Shown here: piece by piece, positions 24,891 to 33,207 of the stretch | Numbering within the stretch: position 1 is the first letter of the stretch | How the letters are laid out: each line of letters opens with the position of its first letter | Assembly: GCF_934371575.1 (NCBI RefSeq) | Contig: NZ_CAKRNY010000009.1 | Location: 1-64,000, forward strand | Direction of reading: 5' to 3' | Source: an uncultured Blautia sp. | Lineage (GTDB): Bacteria; Bacillota; Clostridia; Lachnospirales; Lachnospiraceae | DNA: 64,000 nt | Notes under the pieces: generated by a model | Told to the model about the DNA's origin: nothing | Database searches by the model: none | What the model saw: the letters and a program-made list of their open reading frames with translations, nothing else | Translations under genes and position numbers: made by a program

Positions 24891-26201
24891 ATGAATGAGG
24901 AAATAAGACAGCGCACCAAATGGTTTATGGAAGACAGATTCGGTATGTTTATTCATTGGGGATTATACTCCATTCCGGCATGCGGTGAATGGATGATGTC
25001 ACAGAAAGAAATGACAATTGAGGAATACAGTAAGTATTTTGATCAGTTTGATCCTGTGGATTATGATCCGAAGAAATGGGTTCGTCTGGCAAAAAAAGCA
25101 GGCATGAAGTATGTGGTACTTACAGCAAAGCACCATGATGGATTTTGTCTGTTTGACTCTAAACTGACAGACTACAAGTCAACAAACACAAAAGCAGGCA
25201 GAGACCTGGTAAGAGAATTTGTAGATGCATGTCGAGAGGAAGGATTAAAGGTTGGTCTTTATTTTTCCATTATAGACTGGCATCATCCGGATTTTCCTAA
25301 ATATGGAGACAGGCAGCATCCTATGCGAAACAATCCGGCATATAAAGATGAAAAAATTGATTTTGACAGATATCTTGCGTATATGCATGGCCAGATAAAG
25401 GAACTTGTAACAGGGTATGGCAAGCTGGATCTTCTATGGTTCGATTTTTCCTATGACGATATGACCGGAGAAAAATGGAAAGCCACAGAGCTGATCAAAA
25501 TGGTTCGAAAGTATCAGCCGGATGTGATCATTGACAACCGTCTGGAAGGTGCGGGGGATAACCATGGCAGCATTACAACAGAGGATCCACTGATTTACAG
25601 CGGTGATTTTGCAAGTCCGGAGCAGATCATTCCTCCAAAAGGAGTATGTGATGACAAGGGAGAACCCATTCCATGGGAACTTTGTGCCACTATGAATAAT
25701 CATTGGGGATATTGCAATTTCGACCACCAGTATAAGACCCCTCAGATGCTTGTAAGAAAGCTGGTGGAATGTGCCAGCAAGGGTGGAAATATGATCCTGA
25801 ACGTGGGACCAGATGCCCGTGGAAACATTCCGGAGGAGAGTGTTCAGATCCTCACAGAAGTTGGAAAATGGATGAAAAAAAATGGAGAGAGTATTTACGG
25901 ATGCGGAATTTCCAAATTGGAAAAGCCGGATTGGGGAAGATATACCCAGAAAGGTGACATCATTTATGCCCATGTTTATGAGACACCTCTTGGTGCACTT
26001 CCGTTGTATGGAATCAGTCCAAATAAGCTGGAATCCGTTACATATCTTGCTGACGGCAGTGAGGTGAACAGAGGGGAGGCATGGAATACGGTGCTGTATC
26101 CGGAAGTGGCCTTTGTTTCCTTCGGAGATGATCCAGTATTTACCTATCCATTGCCAGATGAAAAAGATACGGTCTTAAAAATACGTTTGCGACAGGAGTA
26201 A
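24891..26201 (+). CDS. intracellular GH29 alpha-L-fucosidase
   Basis: A 436-residue glycoside hydrolase. Family 29 signatures are FGMFIHWGLYSIPACGEWMM, LTAKHHDGFCLFDS, YFSIIDWHHPDF and LDLLWFDFSYDD, where D185 fits the catalytic nucleophile. GGNMILNVGPDARGNIP follows. There is no signal peptide, so hydrolysis should occur after import by the adjacent transporter. Linkage preference cannot be read from the sequence. The downstream oxidoreductase and acyltransferase-like genes are spaced by 6 nt or overlap, so they are probably co-transcribed. Confidence 0.93.
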   Translation: MNEEIRQRTKWFMEDRFGMFIHWGLYSIPACGEWMMSQKEMTIEEYSKYFDQFDPVDYDPKKWVRLAKKAGMKYVVLTAKHHDGFCLFDSKLTDYKSTNTKAGRDLVREFVDACREEGLKVGLYFSIIDWHHPDFPKYGDRQHPMRNNPAYKDEKIDFDRYLAYMHGQIKELVTGYGKLDLLWFDFSYDDMTGEKWKATELIKMVRKYQPDVIIDNRLEGAGDNHGSITTEDPLIYSGDFASPEQIIPPKGVCDDKGEPIPWELCATMNNHWGYCNFDHQYKTPQMLVRKLVECASKGGNMILNVGPDARGNIPEESVQILTEVGKWMKKNGESIYGCGISKLEKPDWGRYTQKGDIIYAHVYETPLGALPLYGISPNKLESVTYLADGSEVNRGEAWNTVLYPEVAFVSFGDDPVFTYPLPDEKDTVLKIRLRQE

Positions 26202-26207
26202 AAGAGT

Positions 26208-27458
26208 ATGAAAAAGGTAACGAGTATTGTAATTGGAGCAGGCCTTCGGGGAGGCCATGTTTATTCTCAGTATGCACTGGACCATCCGGATGAATTTCAG
26301 GTGGTGGCAGTTGCAGAGCCGGATAAAGAGCGCAGAGAGGGTTTTGCAAAAAGACATCATATTCCGGAAGAGCTTTGCTTCGAAAGCTATGAAGAGCTTC
26401 TTGGAAAAGAAAAGCTGGCAGATTGTGCCATGATATGCACCATGGACAGGATGCATTATGAGCCTACGATCATGGCTCTGAAAAAGGGATATCATGTACT
26501 TTGTGAAAAGCCCATGTCTCCAGACAAGAAAGAAATCATTGAAATGGGAGAGATGGCGAAGAAATACGACCGTATTCTGTCCGTGTGCCACGTACTTCGG
26601 TATTCTCCGTTCTTTTCCAAGTTAAAAGAACTTCTGGAAGAAGGAAAAATAGGAAGACTTATGACTATCCAGCATATGGAAGAGGTAGGTTACTGGCATC
26701 AGGCACACAGCTTTGTAAGAGGAAACTGGAGAAATGCAGAGGAATCCAGTCCTATGATCCTGCAGAAATGTTGTCATGATATGGATATCATGCTGTGGCT
26801 GGCAGACAGTAAATGCGAAAGCCTCAGTTCCTTTGGTGAACTGTCTTATTTTACAGAGGAAAATGCACCGGAAGGAGTTCCTGCTTATTGTCTGGATGGA
26901 TGCCCACACAGAGATGAATGTGCTTTCTATGCACCACGCTTTTATCTGGAAAATTTAGATGGTTATCTGGTACGTGCAGTGACCGATCAGACAGATCCGG
27001 AGCATGTATTGGAGGCTTTGAAAAAAGGACCTTACGGAAGATGTGTATTCCACTGTGATAATACAGTGGTAGATCACCAGTCCGTTGACATAAAGTTTGA
27101 AAATCAGGTAACAGCGTCCTTCCTTATGACAGCCTTTACAGACCAGTGTGCTAGACGGATCCGTCTTATGGGAACAAAAGGTGAGATCAAAGGTGATATG
27201 GATGCAGGTACTATTGAGATCAGAGATTTCGTCAGTGGGAATCTGGAGACAATAGAGCTTCACACACCTGCAAACGGACATAACGGAAGTGATATGAGCA
27301 TGATGCATGATTTTGTCCGTATGGTAGGAGAAGGAAGAAAAGGCAAAACAGACGCTGCTGTTTCCGTGGAGAGTCATCTGATGGCACTGGCAGCAGAGGA
27401 AGCAAGAATAACGGGACAGGTTGTAAATCTCAGAGGATTTGCAAATGAAAATAAATGA
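26208..27458 (+). CDS. Gfo/Idh/MocA-family oxidoreductase
   Basis: A 416-residue NAD(P)-dependent sugar dehydrogenase-like enzyme. The N-terminal Rossmann motif is IVIGAGLRGG, followed by CEKPMSPDKKE with the catalytic Lys of the EKP motif, and QKCCHDMDIMLWLADS. An insertion CLDGCPHRDECAFYAPRFY (about residues 224-245) carries three Cys and a His, possibly metal-binding. It lies 6 nt after the fucosidase gene, suggesting it acts on the released sugar or on a modified glycan. Substrate unknown. Confidence 0.9.
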   Translation: MKKVTSIVIGAGLRGGHVYSQYALDHPDEFQVVAVAEPDKERREGFAKRHHIPEELCFESYEELLGKEKLADCAMICTMDRMHYEPTIMALKKGYHVLCEKPMSPDKKEIIEMGEMAKKYDRILSVCHVLRYSPFFSKLKELLEEGKIGRLMTIQHMEEVGYWHQAHSFVRGNWRNAEESSPMILQKCCHDMDIMLWLADSKCESLSSFGELSYFTEENAPEGVPAYCLDGCPHRDECAFYAPRFYLENLDGYLVRAVTDQTDPEHVLEALKKGPYGRCVFHCDNTVVDHQSVDIKFENQVTASFLMTAFTDQCARRIRLMGTKGEIKGDMDAGTIEIRDFVSGNLETIELHTPANGHNGSDMSMMHDFVRMVGEGRKGKTDAAVSVESHLMALAAEEARITGQVVNLRGFANENK

Positions 27459-28272
27459 ATTTTTAGCTGAAATCAACATGCTGCCAGAGGCCGTGCATCT
27501 GCTTAATGAGCTTCAGGAATCCGGACGCATTGGGGAAGAAGAATATCAGGAAAATAAGCTTTTGTATGAGAAGGACAGAGCTTTGTTTTATGAAAAAATT
27601 CTCTTGGAAAAGGATTATCGGCTTGTGTTTCTGTATTATTTATGCCGCATGGGCGCTGAAACATATGATGCTTATGTAAAGCGGGGAATCAGCCGGGCAA
27701 TTTTCAGGGACACTTTTTATGATCTGACCTTTTGGTGCGAAAACTGTTTTCTGGAATATGGAGAGTATGGAATTGATGAATACGACTGGTTTTTCCGTCA
27801 TATGAAGCTTACAATCTTCAGACTTGGAAGAATGCAATTTGAAATCATGGATTCCCGCTGGAATTTTACAGCAGGAGAAAGAATGGTAAAAAAAGGAGAT
27901 CAGATCATCAGTATTCATATTCCACAGGGCGAAAAGCTCACACTGGAGAGTGTGAGAGAATCTATTGTTCAGGGAATGGCTTTCTGGGGAAAAGAGATGC
28001 CGTATCTGTGTCATTCCTGGCTGCTCTATCCGGGGCTTAAAGACATTCTGCCTCAGACAAGCAATATCATTATGTTTCAGAATCAATTTCAGATCGTAGA
28101 AACAGATTGGGATGAGCGTGAGGCTGAATGGCGTATTTGGGGGAAAGTACAGCGAAATCTGAATGTATATTCTGAGAATACTTCGCTTCAGAGGGCTGCA
28201 AAGAAATATCTGAAATCCGGAAAAGCCCTTGGAAGCGGTCTGGGAATATTAAATCCGGAGTATTTCCTGTGA
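27445..28272 (+). CDS. GNAT-like acyltransferase-domain protein of unknown substrate
   Basis: A 275-residue protein. The N-terminal half is helical (EFLAEINMLPEAVHLLNELQ). The C-terminal half has CHSWLLYPGLKDILPQTSNIIMFQNQFQIV, which I recognise as resembling the NAT_N/GNAT_C pair of uncharacterised acyltransferase-like proteins. ATG 27445 has AGAGGA (27432-27437) 7 nt upstream; a TTG at 27439 lacks spacing. It overlaps the oxidoreductase gene by 14 nt, so translation is probably coupled. It may acylate a sugar or respond to sugar level; this is a guess from context. Confidence 0.72.
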   Translation: MKINEFLAEINMLPEAVHLLNELQESGRIGEEEYQENKLLYEKDRALFYEKILLEKDYRLVFLYYLCRMGAETYDAYVKRGISRAIFRDTFYDLTFWCENCFLEYGEYGIDEYDWFFRHMKLTIFRLGRMQFEIMDSRWNFTAGERMVKKGDQIISIHIPQGEKLTLESVRESIVQGMAFWGKEMPYLCHSWLLYPGLKDILPQTSNIIMFQNQFQIVETDWDEREAEWRIWGKVQRNLNVYSENTSLQRAAKKYLKSGKALGSGLGILNPEYFL

Positions 28273-28319
28273 AATAATTGATAGAAATTGACAAGAAGAG
28301 GTTTGTCTGTTACCATCGA

Positions 28320-28345
28320 ACCAGGGGCAATTGTTTGTCCCTGGT
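28320..28345 (+). other. 7-bp hairpin after the acyltransferase gene
   Basis: ACCAGGG (28320-28326) and CCCTGGT (28339-28345) with a 12-nt loop. No T-run follows, so it may be a weak terminator or an RNA-stabilising end. Confidence 0.4.
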
Positions 28346-28351
28346 ATCGTT

Positions 28352-28392
28352 ATGAATAAGCAACAAAGCGGATCAGGAATATTCGCTTTGAC
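28352..28392 (+). repeat. dispersed hairpin element, copy 1
   Basis: AAAGCGGA (28365-28372), loop TCAGGAATA, then TTCGCTTT. It matches the elements at 55303, 56522 and (inverted) 46263 in stem and loop. It lies just before the nucleotidyltransferase gene. Confidence 0.7.
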
Positions 28393-28419
28393 AAATAAAA
28401 AATGGGAGGCAGCAATAAT

Positions 28420-29349
28420 ATGAAAAAGCCGGTATTGGTAGTAATGGCAGCAGGTATGGGAAGCAGATATGGTGGCCTGAAACAGATCGATCCTATTGAT
28501 AAGGATGGGGACATTATCATTGATTTTTCTATCTATGATGCTATTCAGGCAGGGTTTGAAAAAATCGTATTTATTATAAAGAAGGAGAATGAGGCAGATT
28601 TCCGTGCTGCTATCGGAGATCGTATGAGTAAGCATATCCAGGTGGAATTTGTATTCCAGGACCTGCATAATCTGCCGGAGGGCTTTACAGTTCCGGAAGG
28701 ACGTGTGAAGCCATGGGGAACCGGACATGCGATCATGAGCTGTATCGATGTGATCGACGGACCTTTTGCCGTTATTAATGCAGATGATTATTATGGACGT
28801 CACGCGTTTAAGATGGCATACGATTTCCTTACAGAGAATCAGGATAAAGACGGCATTTACCAGTACATGATGGTAGGCTATAAGCTTGAGAACACATTGA
28901 CAGATAATGGACATGTGGCTCGTGGTGTTTGTGTGACAGACGAAGAGGGATATCTGAAGGACATTAATGAGCGCACCCATATTGAGAAGAGAGATGGCGG
29001 TGCTGCTTATACCGAGGATGATGGTGCTACTTGGACAGAGCTTCCTATGGATGCTACGGTGTCTATGAATATGTGGGGATTTTCTGCAAGCATTCTGAAG
29101 GAACTGAAGGACAGATTCCCATCATTCCTGAAAGAAAATGTGGAGAAGAATCCTCTGAAATGCGAATATTTCCTTCCATTTGTTGTAGATGAGCTTCTTG
29201 GCGAGAAGAAAGCAACTGTCAAAGTTCTGAAATCCATGGACAAATGGTACGGAGTTACCTATAAAGAAGATAAGCCGGTAGTAGTTTCTGCAATTCAGAA
29301 GCTGAAAGATGACGGTCTTTATCCTCAGAAGCTTTGGGAGGAAAAATAA
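28420..29349 (+). CDS. sugar-1-phosphate nucleotidyltransferase-like protein
   Basis: A 309-residue protein of the NTP-transferase fold. The N-terminal signature is VVMAAGMGSRYGGLKQIDPI (G-x-G-T/S-R type), then KPWGTGHAIM and INADDYYG with the metal-binding Asp. ATG 28420 has GGGAGG (28404-28409) 10 nt upstream. It is followed without a gap by a NahK-like sugar kinase gene and then galE, so a likely task is charging a hexose or N-acetylhexosamine 1-phosphate with a nucleotide. Donor and sugar are not certain. Confidence 0.85.
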   Translation: MKKPVLVVMAAGMGSRYGGLKQIDPIDKDGDIIIDFSIYDAIQAGFEKIVFIIKKENEADFRAAIGDRMSKHIQVEFVFQDLHNLPEGFTVPEGRVKPWGTGHAIMSCIDVIDGPFAVINADDYYGRHAFKMAYDFLTENQDKDGIYQYMMVGYKLENTLTDNGHVARGVCVTDEEGYLKDINERTHIEKRDGGAAYTEDDGATWTELPMDATVSMNMWGFSASILKELKDRFPSFLKENVEKNPLKCEYFLPFVVDELLGEKKATVKVLKSMDKWYGVTYKEDKPVVVSAIQKLKDDGLYPQKLWEEK

Positions 29350-30468
29350 GTGGGAAAAACAAAAGATGCAAGCCATCAGGAACTGATGGAAGTAATCAAC
29401 AGCTTTGATTTTGGCGGTGAACTTGAAGAGGTTGGCATATTCGGAAATGGTCACATAAATGAGACTTACTGTGCTGTATTTTCCACAGAAACTGGACGGA
29501 AGCGCTATATTCTCCAGAAAATGAACAAGCAGATTTTCAAAGATCCAGTTGGTCTTATGGAGAATATCAGTGGTGTCACCTCCTGGCTGAAGAAGAAAAT
29601 TCTGGAAAATGGCGGGGATGCAGAGCGCGAAACCCTGAATATCGTAAATGACCGTGCAGGAGCTCCTTATTTGGCAGATAAAGAAGGAGAATACTGGAGA
29701 GCATATCTGTTTATTGAGGATGCAACCTGTTTTGATCAGGTGGAAAATGATGAAGATTTTTACCAGAGTGCTCTTGCATTTGGTAATTTCCAGCGTCTTC
29801 TTGCAGATTATCCGGCAGGTACGCTTCACGAGACAATTCCGAATTTCCATAATACTGTGAAACGATTTGCAGATTTTAAAAAAGCTGTGGAAGAGGATGC
29901 ATGCGGACGGGCTGCTGATGTTCAAAAGGAGATACAGTTTGTCCTGGAAAGAGAGCAGCTGGCCCATACACTGGTGGATTTACAGGAGGCTGGTAAGCTG
30001 CCCCTTCGTGTAACGCACAATGACACCAAGCTGAATAATATCATGATCGACAATGCTACACATAAGGGAATCTGCGTGATCGATCTGGATACGGTAATGC
30101 CGGGACTTTCTCTGAATGATTTTGGCGATTCCATCCGTTTCGGCGCAAGCACGGCAGCAGAGGATGAGCAGGATATTTCCAAAGTGTCCTGTGACCTTCA
30201 TCTGTTTGAGGTGTATGTAAAAGGATTTCTGGAAGGCTGCGGCGGTGCCCTCACAGATCTGGAGGTGGATATGCTTCCAATGGGCGCAATCCTGATGACC
30301 TTTGAGTGTGGAATGCGTTTCCTGGCAGACCATCTGGAGGGAGATCATTACTTCCGTATTCATCGCGAAAATCATAATCTGGACCGCGCAAGAACCCAGT
30401 TTAAGCTGGTCTGGGATATGGAACAGAAATTATCTGAAATGAAAGCTATTGTACAAAAATATAAATAG
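29350..30468 (+). CDS. phosphotransferase resembling N-acetylhexosamine 1-kinase
   Basis: A 372-residue kinase of the APH/choline-kinase fold. Motifs are NGHINETY, a kinase loop THNDTKLNNIMID and metal site VIDLDTVMPG. The order nucleotidyltransferase, this kinase, galE resembles the lacto-N-biose/galacto-N-biose pathway of bifidobacteria, where NahK makes GlcNAc-1-P or GalNAc-1-P. The start is GTG 29350 directly after the preceding TAA, with GGGAGG 8 nt upstream. No GH112 phosphorylase gene lies in the window. Substrate assignment is inference. Confidence 0.82.
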   Translation: MGKTKDASHQELMEVINSFDFGGELEEVGIFGNGHINETYCAVFSTETGRKRYILQKMNKQIFKDPVGLMENISGVTSWLKKKILENGGDAERETLNIVNDRAGAPYLADKEGEYWRAYLFIEDATCFDQVENDEDFYQSALAFGNFQRLLADYPAGTLHETIPNFHNTVKRFADFKKAVEEDACGRAADVQKEIQFVLEREQLAHTLVDLQEAGKLPLRVTHNDTKLNNIMIDNATHKGICVIDLDTVMPGLSLNDFGDSIRFGASTAAEDEQDISKVSCDLHLFEVYVKGFLEGCGGALTDLEVDMLPMGAILMTFECGMRFLADHLEGDHYFRIHRENHNLDRARTQFKLVWDMEQKLSEMKAIVQKYK

Positions 30469-30478
30469 TGGTATTCTA

Positions 30479-30573
30479 ATACTGGCAGGCAGCAAATGTC
30501 TGCTGGTATCATAAATACATGCAGAAGCGGGGGAGCAGGCCGATAGTGCGGCAATCACAATAATGCTTCTGCA
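30479..30573 (+). other. two hairpins in the galE leader
   Basis: Hairpin 1 pairs 30479-30488 with 30500-30509 (10 bp including two G-U pairs). Hairpin 2 pairs TGCAGAAGC (30520-30528) with GCTTCTGCA (30565-30573), 9 bp perfect with a 36-nt loop. Neither has a T-run. They fill the 125-bp gap before galE and may affect mRNA processing or translation. Confidence 0.55.
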
Positions 30574-30593
30574 GATACGAGGAGGAAAAAATC

Positions 30594-31610
30594 ATGGCAA
30601 TTTTAGTAACAGGCGGTGCAGGATATATTGGAAGCCATACAGTTGTAGAACTTCAGAATTCCGGTTATGATGTAGTAGTTCTGGACAATCTGTCCAATTC
30701 CAGTGAGAAGGCCCTTGACAGAGTTTCCAAGATCACAGGCAAGCCGGTTAAATTTTATAAAGCAGATATCCTGGACAGAGAAGCACTTGAGCAGATTTTT
30801 GATAAAGAAGACATTGACTCCTGTATCCATTTTGCCGGATTGAAGGCTGTTGGTGAGTCTGTGGTAAAACCATGGGAATATTATGAGAATAATATTGCAG
30901 GTACCCTGACTCTTGTAGATGTAATGAGAAAACATGGCGTGAAGAATATTATTTTCTCTTCCTCTGCTACTGTATATGGTGATCCGGCACAGATTCCGAT
31001 TACAGAGGAATGCCCGAAGGGACAGTGTACAAATCCATACGGTTGGACCAAATCCATGCTGGAGCAGGTGCTTGCTGATATCCAGAAGGCAGATCCACAG
31101 TGGAACGTAATGCTTCTTCGTTACTTTAACCCGATCGGAGCTCATAAGAGTGGAACAATCGGTGAGAATCCAAATGGTATCCCGAACAACCTTATGCCAT
31201 ATATCACACAGGTTGCTGTTGGCAAGCTGAAAGAGCTTGGCGTATTCGGTAATGACTATGACACTCCGGACGGAACTGGTGTAAGAGATTATATTCACGT
31301 GGTTGACCTTGCAAAAGGCCATGTAAAGGCACTGAAGAAGATTGAGGAGAATCCTGGACTTGCAATTTACAACCTTGGTACAGGTAAAGGCTACAGTGTT
31401 CTTGATATTGTGAAGAACTTTGAAGCTGCTACAGGTGTTAAGATCCCATATGTGATCAAACCACGTCGTGCCGGTGATATTGCTACATGCTACTGCGATG
31501 CGTCCAAGGCAGCCAGAGAGCTTGGCTGGACTGCAGAGAATGGTATCCGCGAAATGTGCGAGGATTCCTGGAGATGGCAGAGCAATAATCCGAATGGATA
31601 TGACGAATAA
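30594..31610 (+). CDS. galE: UDP-glucose 4-epimerase
   Basis: A 338-residue short-chain dehydrogenase/reductase interconverting UDP-galactose and UDP-glucose, possibly also the N-acetyl forms. [10 protein letters not shown] binds NAD; the catalytic S124 (FSSSATVYG) and Y149xxxK153 (NPYGWTK) are present. The C-terminal blocks [13 protein letters not shown] and [13 protein letters not shown] are typical. GAGGAGGAAAAAATC precedes ATG. It follows the kinase gene after a 125-bp gap with two hairpins. Confidence 0.96.
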   Translation: MAILVTGGAGYIGSHTVVELQNSGYDVVVLDNLSNSSEKALDRVSKITGKPVKFYKADILDREALEQIFDKEDIDSCIHFAGLKAVGESVVKPWEYYENNIAGTLTLVDVMRKHGVKNIIFSSSATVYGDPAQIPITEECPKGQCTNPYGWTKSMLEQVLADIQKADPQWNVMLLRYFNPIGAHKSGTIGENPNGIPNNLMPYITQVAVGKLKELGVFGNDYDTPDGTGVRDYIHVVDLAKGHVKALKKIEENPGLAIYNLGTGKGYSVLDIVKNFEAATGVKIPYVIKPRRAGDIATCYCDASKAARELGWTAENGIREMCEDSWRWQSNNPNGYDE

Positions 31611-31632
31611 TTAAGCTTAAAGGAAAAGTTGT

Positions 31633-32241
31633 ATGATTCAGAATCTGATTTTTGATGTTGGAGATGTGCTGCTGGAGTATCGCTGGTTTGAAATGCTGAC
31701 CAGAGATTACGGCATTTCAGAAGCTGAGGCGAAAAGAATCGGCGGGGAAATGTTTGACAATGAAATATGGGTACAGGGAATGGATGGCGGAAGACTAAGT
31801 CTTGCGGAAGCAATTCACGAGTATGAGGAGAAATATCCGGATGATGTGGACGTGATCGGCTGGTTCCTTAAAAATGGAGAGCAGATGGTTGTAAAGCGTC
31901 CGGAAGTCTGGGATAAGGTTGCCGCTTTGAAAAATAAGGGGTACAGAATTTACATACTTTCCAATTACTCAGAAGAACTGTTCCATATGCATACAAAGGG
32001 AGCTTTATTTCTTGATCTGCTGGATGGCGGAATCGTTTCTTATCAGGTACATGCCCTGAAGCCGGAGCCCGAGATTTACCGGATTCTTTTGGGAAAATAC
32101 GGGCTGAAAGCAGAAGAGTGTCTGTTTTTCGATGACCGTGCCGACAATGTGGAAGCTGCCAGGCTGCTTGGGATTCAGGCAGTGCAGGTTACATCAAGAG
32201 CAATGCTGAATGAAACATTAGAAAAAATGATACAGGAATAG
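31633..32241 (+). CDS. HAD-family phosphatase (HAD-IA)
   Basis: A 202-residue hydrolase. Motif I reads IFDVGDVLLEY, where the first Asp of DxD is kept and the second is D in VGD, as in HAD-IA YihX-like enzymes. Motif II is ILSNYS, motif III Lys in LKPEPEIYR, and motif IV FFDDRADNVEAA. YihX-type phosphatases act on alpha-glucose-1-phosphate, which would fit the sugar-phosphate context, but substrates in this family are broad. It lies 22 nt after galE and ends at a terminator. Confidence 0.88.
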   Translation: MIQNLIFDVGDVLLEYRWFEMLTRDYGISEAEAKRIGGEMFDNEIWVQGMDGGRLSLAEAIHEYEEKYPDDVDVIGWFLKNGEQMVVKRPEVWDKVAALKNKGYRIYILSNYSEELFHMHTKGALFLDLLDGGIVSYQVHALKPEPEIYRILLGKYGLKAEECLFFDDRADNVEAARLLGIQAVQVTSRAMLNETLEKMIQE

Positions 32242-32248
32242 CACAGGA

Positions 32249-32276
32249 GTCGCCTCTTCGGAGGCGGCTTGCTTTT
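32249..32276 (+). terminator. UUCG-tetraloop terminator after the HAD gene
   Basis: GTCGCCTC (32249-32256), TTCG loop and GAGGCGGC (32261-32268), then TTGCTTTTT. Confidence 0.85.
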
Positions 32277-32328
32277 TATATATAGTAATGTTAGAATGGC
32301 AGTAGTCTGATGAAAGGCAGGAAAAGCG

Positions 32329-33207
32329 ATGGAAAAAGTAATCATTGTGGGTGCCGGACCGGCAGGAATATCAGCTGCGTTGTATGCTGCCAGGGCAAAT
32401 ATGAATCCTCTGGTGATCAGTAACGGTATCGGTGCTTTGGAAAAAGCTGAGAAAATAGAGAATTATTATGGTTTGGATCATCCTGTTTCAGGTAAGGAAT
32501 TATTCCAGATAGGAATTGCTCAGGCAAAGGCTCTGGGAGTACGGATCCTGGAAGCCCAGGTTCTTGGAATTGGTGGTTTTGATACCTTTCAGGTGAAGAC
32601 CACAGCCGGCGATTTTGATACGGTCAGCGTAATACTTGCTACCGGAAGTAAGAGAAAAGCTCCGGCAATTCCCGGAATCAGGGAATTTGAGGGAAGAGGA
32701 GTCAGCTATTGTGCAGTATGCGATGCGTTCTTCTACAGAGGAAAGAATGTGGCAGTGCTGGGAAACAGTGATTTCGCTCTCCATGAAGCAGAGGCATTGG
32801 CCCCAGTGGCTGGTTCTGTTACTATTTATACAGATGGAGAAGAGCCGGAGTTTTCCAGAGAACCGGATTTTACTGTGAATACTATGAAAATCCAGTCTGT
32901 AGAAGGAGCGGAGAAAGTGTCCGGTCTGCGCTTGGCACATGAGCCGGAGAAAGAAGAACATGTAGACGGTGTTTTCGTAGCACTTGGAACTGCCGGCAGT
33001 GCAGAGATGGCAAGACAGATGGGCGCTGCACTTACTGAGAAGGGAAATATTCTGGTAAATGAGAGAATGGAGAGCACCATCCCCGGAATTTTTGCTGCCG
33101 GAGACTGCACAGGAGGCCTTTTGCAGGTGGCAAAGGCTGTTTATGACGGGGCACAGGCCGGAATCAGTGCAAGCCAGTATGTAAGAAGCAGAAAGGATCA
33201 CCGATGA
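32329..33207 (+). CDS. thioredoxin-reductase-like FAD/NAD(P) oxidoreductase
   Basis: A 292-residue flavoprotein. FAD loop VGAGPAGISAALYAARA, redox-active CAVCDAFF (C128, C131; CATC in classic TrxB), a NAD(P) loop AVLGNSDFALHEAEALA with the usual GxGxxA changed to GNSDFA, and GIFAAGDCTGGLLQVAKAVYDGAQAG. The altered second nucleotide loop may mean a partner other than NADPH, as in ferredoxin- or flavin-linked TrxB-like proteins. It overlaps the following radical SAM gene by 4 nt. No thioredoxin gene is adjacent. Confidence 0.85.
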   Translation: MEKVIIVGAGPAGISAALYAARANMNPLVISNGIGALEKAEKIENYYGLDHPVSGKELFQIGIAQAKALGVRILEAQVLGIGGFDTFQVKTTAGDFDTVSVILATGSKRKAPAIPGIREFEGRGVSYCAVCDAFFYRGKNVAVLGNSDFALHEAEALAPVAGSVTIYTDGEEPEFSREPDFTVNTMKIQSVEGAEKVSGLRLAHEPEKEEHVDGVFVALGTAGSAEMARQMGAALTEKGNILVNERMESTIPGIFAAGDCTGGLLQVAKAVYDGAQAGISASQYVRSRKDHR

